Below, piece after piece: positions 10,575-22,459 of a stretch of DNA of 64,000 nt. Position numbers and translations under genes: made by a program. The notes below the pieces were generated by a model. It made no database searches. It was not told the origin of the DNA and was given only the letters and a program-made list of their open reading frames with translations. Each line of letters opens with the position of its first letter. Position 1 is the first letter of the stretch. Origin of the DNA: Pyropia haitanensis (Eukaryota > Rhodophyta > Bangiophyceae > Bangiales > Bangiaceae); the NCBI GenBank assembly GCA_008729055.1, contig SDUX01000010.1:3673090-3737089 (forward strand). The letters run 5' to 3'.

Positions 10575-11586
10575 GCGGAAGCACAGTAAATAAGAGATTG
10601 TCAATCCAGTCGCTGTCTTCCCGCGATGCGATGACAAAACAGACCACCGACACCGCCCAGGCGCTTGGCGGTGAATCCGCTCCACTCGCCAGACCCGGTC
10701 ACGCCTGTCCACGTGTACGCATGTCTGGGGGGACGGCAGACGACCGATGATTTCGCTCGCCGACGAACGGCGGTGGGTGCGGCACCCCCCCCGCAAGCCG
10801 CGGCGGCGGCGGCCACCCCCAGCCGCGCGTTGTTCCCAATGGGAGGGGGACGTGGTCCCCGCGATCGCCCCTCGCACGCTCACCGCCACCGCCCGCGGGG
10901 GTGGCGGTACGGATCCACCGCCACCGCCACCGCCACCGCCACTCGCCACTCTCCTGTACTGCCACCGCCGCCACTCTCCAGTACTGCCACCGCCGCCCCC
11001 ACCACGTCGGGTGGGGGCACTGGCGGCGCGGCGCGGGATCCCCACTACCAATCGGGCAGACACCGCCGCACACACGAGCGCCCCGTCCCCCGCGTCTGCG
11101 TTTTCGCCTCCAATTCCAGCGGCCCGCCCGCCGCGCCCCAGCGGACGACGTGCTGGTGCACGCCCACGCGCTCAGCACGCTTCCGCCACGCGCAAGGCGC
11201 TGATGCATCGCCGTAGGGGGGGGGGGGGGGTGGGGCCGTTTGGGTCGAGGTGGGGCGGCGGGGGGGGGGGCGCGCGGCGGCGATGGTTTGTGGATGCCCC
11301 TCTTGGCGCCACGCCGGGCCGCCGTTGTTGGGCGCCCCCGCCCCCCTGCGCTGGGGATGGAGGGGGGAGGAACTGCGAGGGGAGGGTGTCCAGCGCGTCG
11401 GATGCATCGCTAGCGCCGCTGTGCGCGGCATGCCGTGCCAGCGGCCGCGGCTGGCGGGGTGGGCGGCGCGACGGGGCGGGGCTGGGTGGCTGTGGGTGCA
11501 GCGCGGGTGGGACGGGACGACGGTCCCGGGCGGCTGTCAGGTTGGCGTGGGCGACTGCGGGGGTGAATAACCCCGCTGCTGGTGGG
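10575..11586. other. upstream region of the secreted-protein gene, partly in inverted repeat 1
   Basis: From about 10691 this belongs to the left arm of inverted repeat 1. It has short GCCACC/GCCACT microsatellites around 10915-11000 whose copy number differs from the other arm, then G-rich stretches up to the TATA box. No coding frame is convincing. Confidence 0.4.
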
Positions 11587-11595
11587 TATAAAATA
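11587..11595 (+). promoter_or_regulatory. TATA box
   Basis: TATAAAATA lies 218 bp upstream of the ATG at 11805. The inverted copy has TATAAAGTA at exactly the same distance, so the element is kept in both copies. Confidence 0.7.
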
Positions 11596-11804
11596 GGCTG
11601 TAGAGAGTGCACCTCCTCTGTCCAGGATCCCTCCTCATCCTCAGCACCACAACACCCGAGCACCCTCCGCCCTCTTCCCCATCATTGCCACCCGCCACCC
11701 TTCCCAACACCCTCTGCCGTGTGCCTCTTCTGGCTGCGCCGGTCGCCCACCCGCTCTACCCGACCCTGCCACGTCGTGACCGCCGTCTCTCTCCGCCGGA
11801 CAAG

Positions 11805-13098
11805 ATGACGACTGCTGCCGGGATGCACGCCAAGGGCGCGCGCACGCTGCCCAAGGTGCTGACCACCGCGGCGGCCGCGGCCGTTGTGTCTGCGCTCGCC
11901 GCCGCATCGGCGGTCGACGCCAAGTCGTGTGAGTTTGTGCCCATCCACCGCATCCTCGCGTCGGCCGGCGGCGTGTACAAGATGCAAGACGGGCGGGAGC
12001 TCAAGGCCACAAAGGTCAACGTCGGCGGCTGCACGACGATGCCGGCGCTGCCGTCTGGGCTGGCCTACCCCGACACCAGCAGCAACTACACGGTGGTCAG
12101 CCACGAGAATGACGCCATGTGCGTGACGGGCACGGGCCGCGACGGCAAGATGCCGACGTACAAGGGCTTCCAGGCCATCGTCGTCGAGTCCAACGGCTTC
12201 AAGTTCTCTGCCGACCTGGTGCTCGAGGACATTGACGCGCAGCCGGTGGACGACCCGGCCAACGGCTGGCGCGAGACGATGAGCAGCCTGGCCATGGCGG
12301 ACGGCGCCGTCGTGCGGCCGACCATGACGACCAAGCCGGGGTCGCTGGTGACGGTGCAGCAGTTCCGGGTGCCGGGGGAGTCGCTCAAGGAGGTGGGCTT
12401 CCCGGCAAATGACCTGCTCATTGACGGCGCCGCGTACAGCTCGTGGACTGAGACGAAGAGTACGTGCTGTGGCTTCGTCCGCGGGGGTGCGTGGGAGGTG
12501 GCGGGTGCCCAGGTTGAGTGCCTGGGTGACTTGATGGGGTGGACAGGCGTACGAGCGACCAGTGTGGCTGACTAACCTGGTTGATGGAGGCGGTCGTTTC
12601 TGGCTTGCTGTGTCACCTACTGGCTACTGGCTTGCCCCCCCCATCTGTTTTTTTTCTTTCTACGCCCCCCCCCCAGACTGCCCCTTCATGGACGATCCAA
12701 CCGGCCAGTGCAAGGCGTTTGTGACCTACCCAGACCCGATTGACCGCCTGATGATCATCTACTCCATCACCCAGAAGAGCGCCAACGACCCCAACGCGGC
12801 CGCCTTCTTCTCCGAGGTGACCCTCGGGTGCGGGTGTCAGTGCGGCGAGAAGCCGGCCAACCCCACCACCATCGTGCCCGTCGATGGCAAGCCGGGCCAG
12901 TGCACGTCGGTGCCCAACAAGCAGCCGTCGTTTGCGTGCGACTTTATGGGCAAGCACTGGTGCGAGACGCAGGAGACGACCAAGTGGGCGATGACCGGGT
13001 CGGGCCCCGGCGCGTGTGCGCTGGTGCCGTCGTCGATCAGCAAGCCCGTGTCGTCGTACACGCCGACCAAGGAGTTCAGCCGCCTGCCGGAGCCGTGA
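11805..13098 (+). CDS. secreted Cys-rich protein, unknown family, copy 1 (two exons)
   Basis: Exon 1 is 11805-12459, the intron 12460-12676 (217 bp, GTACGT...CCCCCAG, phase 1), exon 2 12677-13098 with stop TGA. Splicing joins ...WTETK-N-CPFMDDP... and gives 358 residues. The chosen ATG starts MTTAAGMHAKGARTLPKVL followed by an Ala-rich hydrophobic core and a likely cleavage after AVDA, that is a signal peptide. The mature part has 12 Cys, several in the cluster LGCGCQCGE, and no membrane segment, so it is probably exported or lumenal and disulfide-bonded. I do not recognise the family and assign no function. Copy 2 on the minus strand (16383-17675) differs in the mature protein at a single place (Ile here, Thr there, in NPTT-I/T-VPVDG). 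The TATA box lies 218 bp upstream. Confidence 0.85.
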
Positions 13099-13944
13099 GG
13101 GGCCAGGTGCTCGCGTCGGCACCGTGACGGGGGAGAGCGGAGCACGTGCAACCCGCGGGTGCCGCTCTTGTGTTGGTCTTTTTTCGCGGTCGCTCCGACC
13201 TGCGCCGCGCCTGTTGTACATAGATGTTGCTTCCACAATGTTGTTGTATTCTCTGGTCTCTTGCCTCGGCGGGTGCCCACATGCCGCCTGGAGCGGAACA
13301 AGCCGCTGGGAGCGGTGCGTGCCGCTTGGAGCGGCACGTATCTTCCCTGCACCCACTGGGACCGTTGGCAGGAAAAATGATGGGCAGAGCGACGGAAGCA
13401 AACTCACGACGAGAAGTGCCCTGGCCACAGCGACGTACAGAGGTGGCAGCAAAGTACAGCTTCTCATCACCGTATCAACGCGGGGTGGCCGCGGTGCTCT
13501 CCTCGCGAGGGCGCCCACCTCGGCGCGGCACCTTGCACGCGGCGCCTTCCCGCTCGTTTAGCCGGCACGTCGGAGACGCCGAACGCCTGTGCTCAGCGAG
13601 GGCCTGGCGGCACACGTGGCGCTTTTCATCCGACTGGAGAGAGTTCCTGTTGAAAGTTTGGATATTTCGGAACGTGACGGTCGCAGCGCAAAAAAATTCA
13701 ATCGCAGTGTAAGCACGACTTGTATGTGAAGGGCTACGTCCCAAGTGTTTTTATGGATGTGATTTCGAGTCACTCTGTGAAATATTTGTTTTGACTGCAA
13801 GCCTCGGCGCGGCTGCCGGAATTTCCGGGTCATTCGCGGATCGGCCAGCCGACGCCAACTTTGACCACGCAAACTCGTGGACAACGCCCGGACCTTGCAT
13901 CGACGCCCCCTCCTGTCCTCCCGTAGACTCTCCTCTCTTCTACG
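13099..13944. other. 3' region of copy 1 and SRP68 upstream region
   Basis: Up to about 13500 this is part of inverted repeat arm 1 and contains three GCCGCYTGGAGCGG-like repeats at about 13281-13335. From 13500 on it is unique and becomes AT-richer just before the SRP68 start. No TATA box is obvious for SRP68. Confidence 0.4.
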
Positions 13945-15732
13945 ATGGCAGCTGCGGCAGTCGCTCCTGCGGCGGTGCCATCCCTCAACACATCGGGCGA
14001 TGTTGCACTGTGCGCTGCCGACGGCGGCGGCGACGCTGGCGCCGCGCCCCCCCCCCCGCGGGTGTCCCTCCCCCTGCTGGCCACCATCAAGGCCGCGCAG
14101 GGCGCGCACGGCCTCGCGCATGGCGACTACCGGCGGTACCGGCGGTACTGTGCGCGGCGGCTGCACCGCCTGCGCGTCACGTGCAAAGCCACCCACGGCA
14201 AGGCGCGGTACACCCCCCGCCCCCTCACCGCCGCGGCCGTCGCCGCCGAGCCGCGGCTGTTGGAAGTGCCCCTGATGACCGCCGAGCGCGCCTGGGCCAT
14301 GGCCATGGAGGTGAAGGACGAGGCGTCCGCGGCGGTGGACCGCGGTGGTGGTCGGGGTGGGGGTGCCGCCGCCGCCGGCGCGCCGCCACCCCGCAACGCC
14401 GCCCGCGCCCGCCGGGCGGTGCTGGCGCGGCTGGCCAAGGCCACCGCCGCCGCGCGGGAGCTGCGGGCGCTCGCCGCCGCGACCGCCACCGCCGACACGG
14501 TTGCCGAGGCGGACGCGTATGTGGGGTGGGTGGCGGGGCACTGGCGCGTCGAGGCGGCCGACTGGGTGGGGGCGCTCGCCGCGCTCGCCACCGCGGGCAC
14601 CCTGTATGGAAAGATGGGGGCGGCGGCGGCGGCGGACGGTGGGGGGGGCGGGGGGGGGGCGGCCGTCTACGCGGACCGGGGGGAGGAGATCGCCCCGCTG
14701 GTCCGCTTTTGCGCGTACCACCTCCGCCGCGGGGGGGGTGGCGGGGGGGATGGGCCCGCGGCGGCGGCGGCGGCCGCGGCTGAGCGGCGCTACCGTGCGC
14801 ACCGGTGCTTCCAGCTGGCAGAGAGCCACGCGGCGGCCGCCGCGGCGGTGGGCGGCGGTGCACCGGGCGGCGGCGGCGGTGCCGTTGGGGGCGCCGTCGA
14901 CGGCGCCGCCCCGCACAGCAGCACCCACGCCGCCGCCGCCGCCTTGTACGAGCGTACGGTGGAGCATGCAAACGCGGCGACGGCGGCGGTAGACGACCTG
15001 GAGATGGAGGCGGCCGCGACGGCTGCCGAGATGCAAGACGACGACGACGGAGGGGATGGCGACGGCGGCGGCGGCGGGGGCGGCGGCGGCGGCGGCGGTG
15101 GTGGTGGTGGCGGCGGTAGCGTCGCGTCGGTGGATGTGGCGGGCCTTCGCGCCGAGATGGTGGCGCTGCGTGCCGCCGCGGTAACTGGTAGCCACCGCGC
15201 GCGCGCCCGCGGCGCCGCGGAGGCGGCCGGCGCCCGCGGCGGCTCGGACATGGCGATTGCCGCGGCGCTCCGCGGCGTCCGCACCGCCCCGTCGGGCTGG
15301 CTGGTGGACCACCTCGACGCGGCGGCGACGTTTGTGCCCCCCCCCGGCGTGGCCGACGCGGGCGGCGGCGGCGGCGGCGCGGCCGCCGCCGCCGCGGCAC
15401 CCACAGGGCCCGCGTCGGTGTTGGCGCCCGTGGGCATTGCGGGCGTGCCGCCGGCGCTGGCGCTCATCCCCGCACAGCCCGTGCTGGTGGACCGCGCCCT
15501 CGTGGGGCTGCCGCTGCCGCCGGGTGTGGGCGGCCCCGTCGGGGCGGGTCCCACCGCGGCGGCCGCGGGCGGGGGAGTCCCGCCCCGCGGCGCGCCGCCC
15601 GGGCGCACCGACGCGGCGGCGTCGGCGGGAGTGGCGGCGCCGCCTGCCGCGGCGGCTGGCAACGGTGGCGAGGCGGCCGACACGGACGCGCCGGCTGGGT
15701 ACTTTGGCCGCTGGTTCAAGCGCAAGGCGTAG
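13945..15732 (+). CDS. SRP68: signal recognition particle subunit SRP68
   Basis: SRP68 forms a heterodimer with SRP72 on the 7S RNA and is needed for ER targeting by the eukaryotic signal recognition particle. The 595-residue frame is uninterrupted. The family's N-terminal RNA-binding region is clear at residues 42-90 (LLATIKAAQGAHGLAHGDYR, then RYRRYCARRLHRLRVT), followed by a segment matching SRP68 'LMDAERAWSYAMQLKQEA' (here LMTAERAWAMAMEVKDEA) and the helical region with EIAPLVRFCAYHLRR. Length is close to human SRP68 (about 627). Ala/Gly insertions, for example near 14620-14660 and 15060-15120, are lineage-specific padding. The gene is single-copy and fills the centre of inverted repeat 1. 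The start is the first ATG in frame with the domain. The C-terminus YFGRWFKRKA is basic. Confidence 0.92.
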   Translation: MAAAAVAPAAVPSLNTSGDVALCAADGGGDAGAAPPPPRVSLPLLATIKAAQGAHGLAHGDYRRYRRYCARRLHRLRVTCKATHGKARYTPRPLTAAAVAAEPRLLEVPLMTAERAWAMAMEVKDEASAAVDRGGGRGGGAAAAGAPPPRNAARARRAVLARLAKATAAARELRALAAATATADTVAEADAYVGWVAGHWRVEAADWVGALAALATAGTLYGKMGAAAAADGGGGGGGAAVYADRGEEIAPLVRFCAYHLRRGGGGGGDGPAAAAAAAAERRYRAHRCFQLAESHAAAAAAVGGGAPGGGGGAVGGAVDGAAPHSSTHAAAAALYERTVEHANAATAAVDDLEMEAAATAAEMQDDDDGGDGDGGGGGGGGGGGGGGGGGGSVASVDVAGLRAEMVALRAAAVTGSHRARARGAAEAAGARGGSDMAIAAALRGVRTAPSGWLVDHLDAAATFVPPPGVADAGGGGGGAAAAAAAPTGPASVLAPVGIAGVPPALALIPAQPVLVDRALVGLPLPPGVGGPVGAGPTAAAAGGGVPPRGAPPGRTDAAASAGVAAPPAAAAGNGGEAADTDAPAGYFGRWFKRKA

Positions 15733-16382
15733 AGTGGGGGGAGGGAGGGCGGAGTCGGGTGGGGGGCAGACAGCGGCTGGTCGGCCGTTGGTGTGCCCGG
15801 CTGTTGACACAGTGGCGTGTGTGTGGGGTGAGGGTCTTCCCTCTACAGTTTGGTCATTGGCAACGCACACCGTGCGCGGAGAAGATGGTGCGGAGGGGAG
15901 CACCGCGCCGACGGGGATGCCACGTCGAAGGAGGGCGCCGCGTCGAGGGTTCCGCGTCGAGGCGGCCTCCGTGTCGAGGGGAGCGCCGCGGCCACCCCGC
16001 GTTGATACGGTGATGAGAAGCTGTACTTTGCTGCCACCTCTGTAGTTCGCTGTGGCCAGGGCACTTCTCGTCGTGAGTTTGCTTCCGTCGCTCTGCCCAT
16101 CATTTTTCCTGCCAACGGTCCCAGTGGGTGCAGGGAAGATACGTGCCGCTCCAAGCGGCACGCACCGCTCTCAGCGGCTTGTCCCGCTCCAGGCGGCTTG
16201 TGGGCACCCGCCGAGGCAAAGAGACCAGAGAATACAACAACATTGTGGAAGCAACATCTATGTACAACAGGCGCGGCGCAGGTCGGAGCGACCGCGAAAA
16301 AAGACCAACACAAGAGCGGCACCCGCGGGTTGCACGTGCTCCGCTCTCCCCCGTCACGGTGCCGACGCGAGCACCTGGCCCC
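15733..16382. other. SRP68 3' region and 3' region of copy 2
   Basis: It includes short CCTCGACGCGG-like repeats at about 15945-15985 next to the inner end of the right arm. From 15984 on it is the reverse complement of 13099-13500. No gene seen. Confidence 0.4.
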
Positions 16383-17675
16383 TCACGGCTCCGGCAGGCG
16401 GCTGAACTCCTTGGTCGGCGTGTACGACGACACGGGCTTGCTGATCGACGACGGCACCAGCGCACACGCGCCGGGGCCCGACCCGGTCATCGCCCACTTG
16501 GTCGTCTCCTGCGTCTCGCACCAGTGCTTGCCCATAAAGTCGCACGCAAACGACGGCTGCTTGTTGGGCACCGACGTGCACTGGCCCGGCTTGCCATCGA
16601 CGGGCACGGTGGTGGTGGGGTTGGCCGGCTTCTCGCCGCACTGACACCCGCACCCGAGGGTCACCTCGGAGAAGAAGGCGGCCGCGTTGGGGTCGTTGGC
16701 GCTCTTCTGGGTGATGGAGTAGATGATCATCAGGCGGTCAATCGGGTCTGGGTAGGTCACAAACGCCTTGCACTGGCCGGTTGGATCGTCCATGAAGGGG
16801 CAGTCTGGGGGGGCGGCGTAGAAAGAAAAAAACAGATGGGGGGGGCGAGCCAGTAGCCAGTAGGTGACACAGCAAGCCAGAAACGACCGCCTCCATCAAC
16901 CAGGTTAGTCAGCCACACTGGTCGCTCGTACGCCTGTCCACCCCATCAAGTCACCCAGGCACTCAACCTGGGCACCCGCCACCCCCCCCGCACCCCCGCG
17001 GACGAAGCCACAGCACGTACTCTTCGTCTCAGTCCACGAGCTGTACGCGGCGCCGTCAATGAGCAGGTCATTTGCCGGGAAGCCCACCTCCTTGAGCGAC
17101 TCCCCCGGCACCCGGAACTGCTGCACCGTCACCAGCGACCCCGGCTTGGTCGTCATGGTCGGCCGCACGACGGCGCCGTCCGCCATGGCCAGGCTGCTCA
17201 TCGTCTCGCGCCAGCCGTTGGCCGGGTCGTCCACCGGCTGCGCGTCAATGTCCTCGAGCACCAGGTCGGCAGAGAACTTGAAGCCGTTGGACTCGACGAC
17301 GATGGCCTGGAAGCCCTTGTACGTCGGCATCTTGCCGTCGCGGCCCGTGCCCGTCACGCACATGGCGTCATTCTCGTGGCTGACCACCGTGTAGTTGCTG
17401 CTGGTGTCGGGGTAGGCCAGCCCAGACGGCAGCGCCGGCATCGTCGTGCAGCCGCCGACGTTGACCTTTGTGGCCTTGAGCTCCCGCCCGTCTTGCATCT
17501 TGTACACGCCGCCGGCCGACGCGAGGATGCGGTGGATGGGCACAAACTCACACGACTTGGCGTCGACCGCCGATGCGGCGGCAAGCGCAGACACAACGGC
17601 CGCGGCCGCCGCGGTGGTCAGCACCTTGGGCAGCGTGCGCGCGCCCTTGGCGTGCATCCCGGCAGCAGTCGTCAT
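16383..17675 (-). CDS. secreted Cys-rich protein, unknown family, copy 2 (two exons)
   Basis: Mirror copy of the gene at 11805-13098. Exon 1 is 17675-17021, the intron 17020-16805 (216 bp, GT-AG, phase 1), exon 2 16804-16383. It predicts a 358-residue protein with the same signal peptide, 12 Cys and cluster LGCGCQCGE. Relative to copy 1 I see one residue change (Thr for Ile in exon 2) and a silent change in the signal-peptide region. The intron and 5' leader have a few more differences. Near-identity of introns and flanks indicates a recent duplication or continuing gene conversion. Function unknown. Confidence 0.85.
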
Positions 17676-17884
17676 CTTGTCCGGCGGAGAGAGACGGCGG
17701 TCACGACGTGGCAGGGTCGGGTAGAGCGGGTGGGCGGCCGGCGCAGCCAGAAGAGGCACACGGCAGAGGGTGTTGGGAAGGGTGGCGGGTGGCAATGATG
17801 GGGAAGAGGGCGGAGGGTGCTCGGGTGTTGTGGTGCTGAGGATGAGGAGGGATCCTGGACAGAGGAGGTGCACTCTCTACAGCC

Positions 17885-17893
17885 TACTTTATA
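17885..17893 (-). promoter_or_regulatory. TATA box of copy 2
   Basis: TATAAAGTA on the minus strand, 218 bp upstream of the ATG at 17675. It differs from copy 1 (TATAAAATA) by one base. Confidence 0.7.
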
Positions 17894-19684
17894 CCCACCA
17901 GCAGCGGGGTTGTCCACCCCCGCAGTCGCCCACGCCAACCTGACAGCCGCCCGGGACCGTCGTCCCGTCCCACCCGCGCTGCACCCACAGCCACCCAGCC
18001 CCGCCCCGTCGCGCCGCCCACCCCGCCAGCCGCGACCGCTGGAACGGCATGCCGCGCTCAGCGGCACTGGGGCAGCATCCGACGCGCTGGACACCCTCCC
18101 CTCGCAGTTCCTCCCCCCTCCATCCCCAGCGCAGGGGGGCGGGGGCGCCCAACAACGGCGGCCCGGCGTGGCGCCAAGAGGGGCATCCACAAACCATCGC
18201 CGCCGCGCGCCCCCCCCCCGCCGCCCCACCTCGACCCAAACGGCCCCACCCCCCCCCCCCCCTACGGCGATGCATCAGCGCCTTGCGCGTGGCGGAAGCG
18301 TGCTGAGCGCGTGGGCGTGCACCAGCACGTCGTCCGCTGGGGCGCGGCGGGCGGGCCGCTGGAATTGGAGGCGAAAGCGCAGACGCGGGGGACGGGGCGC
18401 TCGTGTGTGCGGCGGTGCCTGCCCGATTGGTAGTGGGGATCCCGCGCGGCGCCGCCAGTGCCCCCACCCGACGTGGTGGGGGCGGCGGTGGCAGTACTGG
18501 AGAGTGGCGGCGGTGGCAGTACTGGCGAGTGGCGAGTGGCGAGTGGCGGTGGCGGTGGCGGTGGATCCGTACCGCCACCCCCGCGGGCGGTGGCGGTGAG
18601 CGTGCGAGGGGCGATCGCGGGGACCACGTCCCCCTCCCATTGGGCACAACGCGCGGCTGGGGGTGGCCGCCGCCGCCGCGGCTTGCGGGGGGGGTGCCGC
18701 ACCCACCGCCGTTCGTCGGCGAGCGAAATCATCGGGCGTCTGCCGTCCGCCCAGACGCACGTGCGGAGGCGTGACCAGGTCTGACTGGTTGTCAGTGTCA
18801 GTGGTCCTTGCAAGGACGACGGGATCAAACTCCACTCTGCGAGTGGGTGGAGCTCACATTCTGCCGATTTGAGTGAAATTATACAGATTGTCTTCGTATA
18901 CTTATAGCTCATAACGAGAAGTGGGCGCTGGGCAGCAGGGCCAGAAGTCTTGCCATTGTCACCGATCGTCAGTACACTAATTTTGAAGCGATTGAACTTG
19001 GCGACCTGTACGTTTTGCCACCCGCTGAGGACCGCTGCCGCCTGGGCAGGCTACCTCCTATCCACCACTGGCGCTGCCGTGCGGGGCCTGGCGGCGGCGC
19101 CCGCGCCAGCGCTCCCGTGGGGGGGGGTGTTGGCGGGTGGCGGCTCTGCCCGCCGCGGATGCCGAGTGCGCCGCATCCACAACGCTGCGCACGGCACCGC
19201 GCGGTGGTGCCCCCCCCCCCCCCCCCCCCCCGCCCGCCGTCTTGCCCGCCGGCCGGGCAAGCCCGGTCCGCCGCCGCCGGTCGAGCCGACGCCGCGCGTT
19301 GGCCCCGCCGGCGTCGCGTAGGGTGTGCTGTGTGGTTTGGTCTCTGTTTTTTTTTTTGTTTTGTCCCCGCGCGGCCGTCTCGTCCCGTCGCGGCGGCGGT
19401 CGGCGCCCGCGTCGGTGCCTCGCCCGCCGGTCGGCCGTATGTGCTGAGCGCGCCGCCGCCGGCGCCACTGCCACCGCAGCGGGGTCTGGCGGCGGGCGGG
19501 GTGCCCTGCCCTCTCCCCCCCCCTCTCTGCGCCCGTCTCCCCCCCCCCTCCTCTGCGCCCCTCTCCTCCCCCCCCCTCTTTGCACCTCTCCCCCCCCGCT
19601 CTTCGCCCCCTGTCCCCCCCCCCTATACCCCCTTGTACGCTGGCCACCCCACCCCCCGCCGCGCCGCCCGCCGCCGCGGCCACG
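17894..19684. other. intergenic, inverted-repeat arm end and DMXL upstream region
   Basis: Up to 18783 this is the right arm of inverted repeat 1. From 18784 to about 19040 the DNA is AT-richer. After 19200 come long C runs and a T11 run near 19347 within a pyrimidine-rich tract leading to the DMXL start. No RNA gene or TATA box could be supported. Confidence 0.35.
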
Positions 19685-20442
19685 ATGGCCCCCCCGATCC
19701 CCCCGGCGGGGCCCGGTGCCCCGCCCCCCCCCCTCCCCCCCCCGCTGCCGCTGTCGCTCCTCCCCGCCATGGCGCCCGCCCCGCGCGGCGGCGGCCTGGA
19801 CGCGCTCGCCCACCCCGGCGGCCTCGCCGTCGCGTACGCGGCGGGGGGGGCGGTCGTCGTCGTGGGGGGGGGGACCTGTCCCCGCTCGCGGTGCTGCCCG
19901 CGCCGCCGTGCGTGTGGGACCACCGCCGCCGCCACCGCCGCCGCCGTGCTGGTGGTGGCGGCGGCGGCGACGGTTGTGGCGGCGGCGGCGGCGGCAGCGG
20001 CGGCGGCGGCGGCAGCGGCGGCGGCGACGGCGGCGGCGACGTTACGGTGACGGCGCTCGCGTGGCGCGCGGATGACGGCGCGCTCGCCGCCGCGTATGGG
20101 GACGTGGTCGTCATCTACGCGCCGCTGGCTGCGGACGATGGCGACGCCGACGCCGACGGCGGTGGGGACGGTGGCGGCGGGGGGCGGCCCGCGCCGCGCC
20201 GCCTGCCCACGTGGCGGGTGGACGCGGTGGAGGCGGTGCTGCCGCTGCCGCTGCCACCACCGTCGGTGGTGGCAGACGGGCCGGGGGGGGGGGGGGGGGG
20301 GGGGACTACGGTGCGCCGGCGCCCGCCGTCGCGACGCTCTCGTGGTCGGCCGCGGGCGACCGGCTGGCCGCCGTCGGCGCCGCGCCCACCGTCTGGGCGC
20401 TGGGTCCCGTTCCGCGGGGCGGCGATGCCGACGGCGGCAGCA

Positions 20443-20491
<49 letters not shown>

Positions 20492-20670
20492 CATTGACTG
20501 GCACGTGCTGCTGGCGCTGCCCACCCCGACGCCCGTGCCAACGGTGGGCGGCCTGTCGGCAGACGGGTCGCTGCTCGCCGCGGCCGCCGCGGGCGGTGGT
20601 GAGGGGGTGGTCTGGAGCGTCGCCGCGTGTGTGGCGGCGGGCGTCAGCCGCGGCGGCGGCGGCGGCGGCG

Positions 20671-20706
<36 letters not shown>

Positions 20707-20936
20707 TCGCGTCATTGCCGCCCGTGTCGCCGTCGCGGGCGCGGGTGACGGCGGCGGCGGCGGCGCTGCCGGCGGGCGCGGCGGTCTTTGCGGAGCTCGC
20801 GTTTGGCCGGTCGGGCGTGGCGAGCCTGGACTGGAAGCCCCGGGGGGGGGGGCACCCGGCGCTCCTCTCCACCGACGCGGACGGCACGCTCCGCCTGTGG
20901 GCGCACGTTCCCCCCGCCGCGGGGACGGGCAGCGGC

Positions 20937-20975
<39 letters not shown>

Positions 20976-22419
20976 TCCTTTTCTCCCATCTCTGACGATG
21001 GCGGCGACGTCATCGTGCCGTTTATGGCCGAGGTCGCGCGGGGCCCCCACGTGGAGCGCGCCACCCGCTCCGCGGCGGTCTTTGTCCGCTGCGGCGGCGG
21101 CGGCGGCGCGGCCGAGGACGAGTCGGACGCGGCGTCGACGGCGGGCGCGAGCCCGCCGGGCCTACTGACGGCGGGCGCCGTCCCGCGGCGTGCGCGGGTG
21201 CGGCACTGGGTGGCCCGCGCGGCGGCGGGGCGGCTATCGGTGTGGACCGCACGGGGGCTCGACGACCGCCCCGCCGCGGCGTTTGCGCGGCTGGTGCCCG
21301 CGGCGGCCACCGACGGCGACGGCGACGGCGTCGATGATGACGTGGCGGCGGTGGGGGGGGGGAGCCCCCGCGGTGGGGCGTCGGGGGGGGGGGGGGGGGG
21401 GGGCACCCGCCTGGCCGCCCAGACGGCGACGCGGGGGGGGTGCTCGCGCTGGTCGCGGTCGCCCCCGAGCCCGCCACCGCGGCGGCGGCCAACGCGGGCG
21501 TCGTCCGCTCCTACGCGATTAGCAACGGGGAGCGGCGGCTGCGGTCGCCCGAGCCGCCCGAGCCCCCGGCCGTCGCGACCGTTTTTTGCTTGTCCCGGGG
21601 GGGCGGGGTCCGCCCGCCGCGGGGCGTCGCGCCGCCGCCCCGGCGGCTGGTCGACGGGCCCCCGCCGGGGGCGGCCGGCGGACCGGCCTGGGGGGACCCG
21701 CCTTGGCCGGCGGCCGCGGCCAGTGCCGCGGCCGGCGGCGGCGACGGCGGCGACAATGGCGACGCCGACGCCGCCGCCGCGGTCGTTGTCCGGTGGGACA
21801 CGTGCCCGACGACCACGACGGGGCGGGCGGTGCGCGCGCGGACCGCCGCGGGGCACGCGTCGTCGCCGGTGGCGTTGGCGGTGCGGCCGGCGGCCGCGGC
21901 GTGCGGGGGGGGCGGGGGGGGGGGGGGGTGCTGCTCGCCTCCCGCGGCGCCGCGGGCGACGTGGTCGTGTGGGGGACGCCGGGGGTGGCGGCCACGGCGG
22001 GGGGGGGGGGGGGGGCGGCGCCCCACCGCTGGTGCCCACCGCCACCCTGCCGGGCGTGCACGCGGCGGTGGCGTGGCTGCCGCCGCCGCCGCGGGTGCGC
22101 GGCAAGGAGGGGGGGGGGCGGGGCGGGTCGCCGCCGCTGCTGCTGGCGTTGACAGTGGCGGACAGACACCGCGGCGGCGGCGGCGGTGGTGGTGGCGGCT
22201 GCGACAACAGTGCCGACGCCCCCCGCCTGCTGCTGTCGGCCTACGCCCCCCCCGCGGGGCGGCCGCGGGCCGGCCCCCACCGGCCACCGACGTGGGCGCT
22301 CGCGCCCTGCCCCTTTCCGCCCCCGTCCGTGGTGCCCGTGCCCGGGGAGCCCCCGCCGGCGCTGCTCGTCGTCACCCCCGCCCCCCCCCCCCCCCGCCGC
22401 CGGGGGCAGGCGCGACGCC

Positions 22420-22459
<40 letters not shown>

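Larger units (their letters stand above)
10691..13500 (+). repeat. inverted repeat 1, left arm
   Basis: About 2.8 kb that recurs in reverse complement at 15984-18783. Identity is very high through promoter, both exons, intron and 3' region. The outer boundary falls near CAGACCCGGTCACGCCT (10691) and the inner boundary near GGTGGCCGCGGTGCTC (about 13500). The arms carry one copy each of the secreted Cys-rich protein gene. Confidence 0.9.
15984..18783 (-). repeat. inverted repeat 1, right arm
   Basis: Reverse complement of 10691-13500, with single-base differences, a 1-bp shorter intron and different microsatellite lengths in the promoter region. The spacer between the arms is about 2.48 kb and holds SRP68. 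Confidence 0.9.

Noticed and set aside
13558..16161. 867-codon open frame on the minus strand across SRP68
   Set aside because: It is antisense to a clearly conserved SRP68 frame, Arg/Gly-rich and without any domain; a GC-content shadow.
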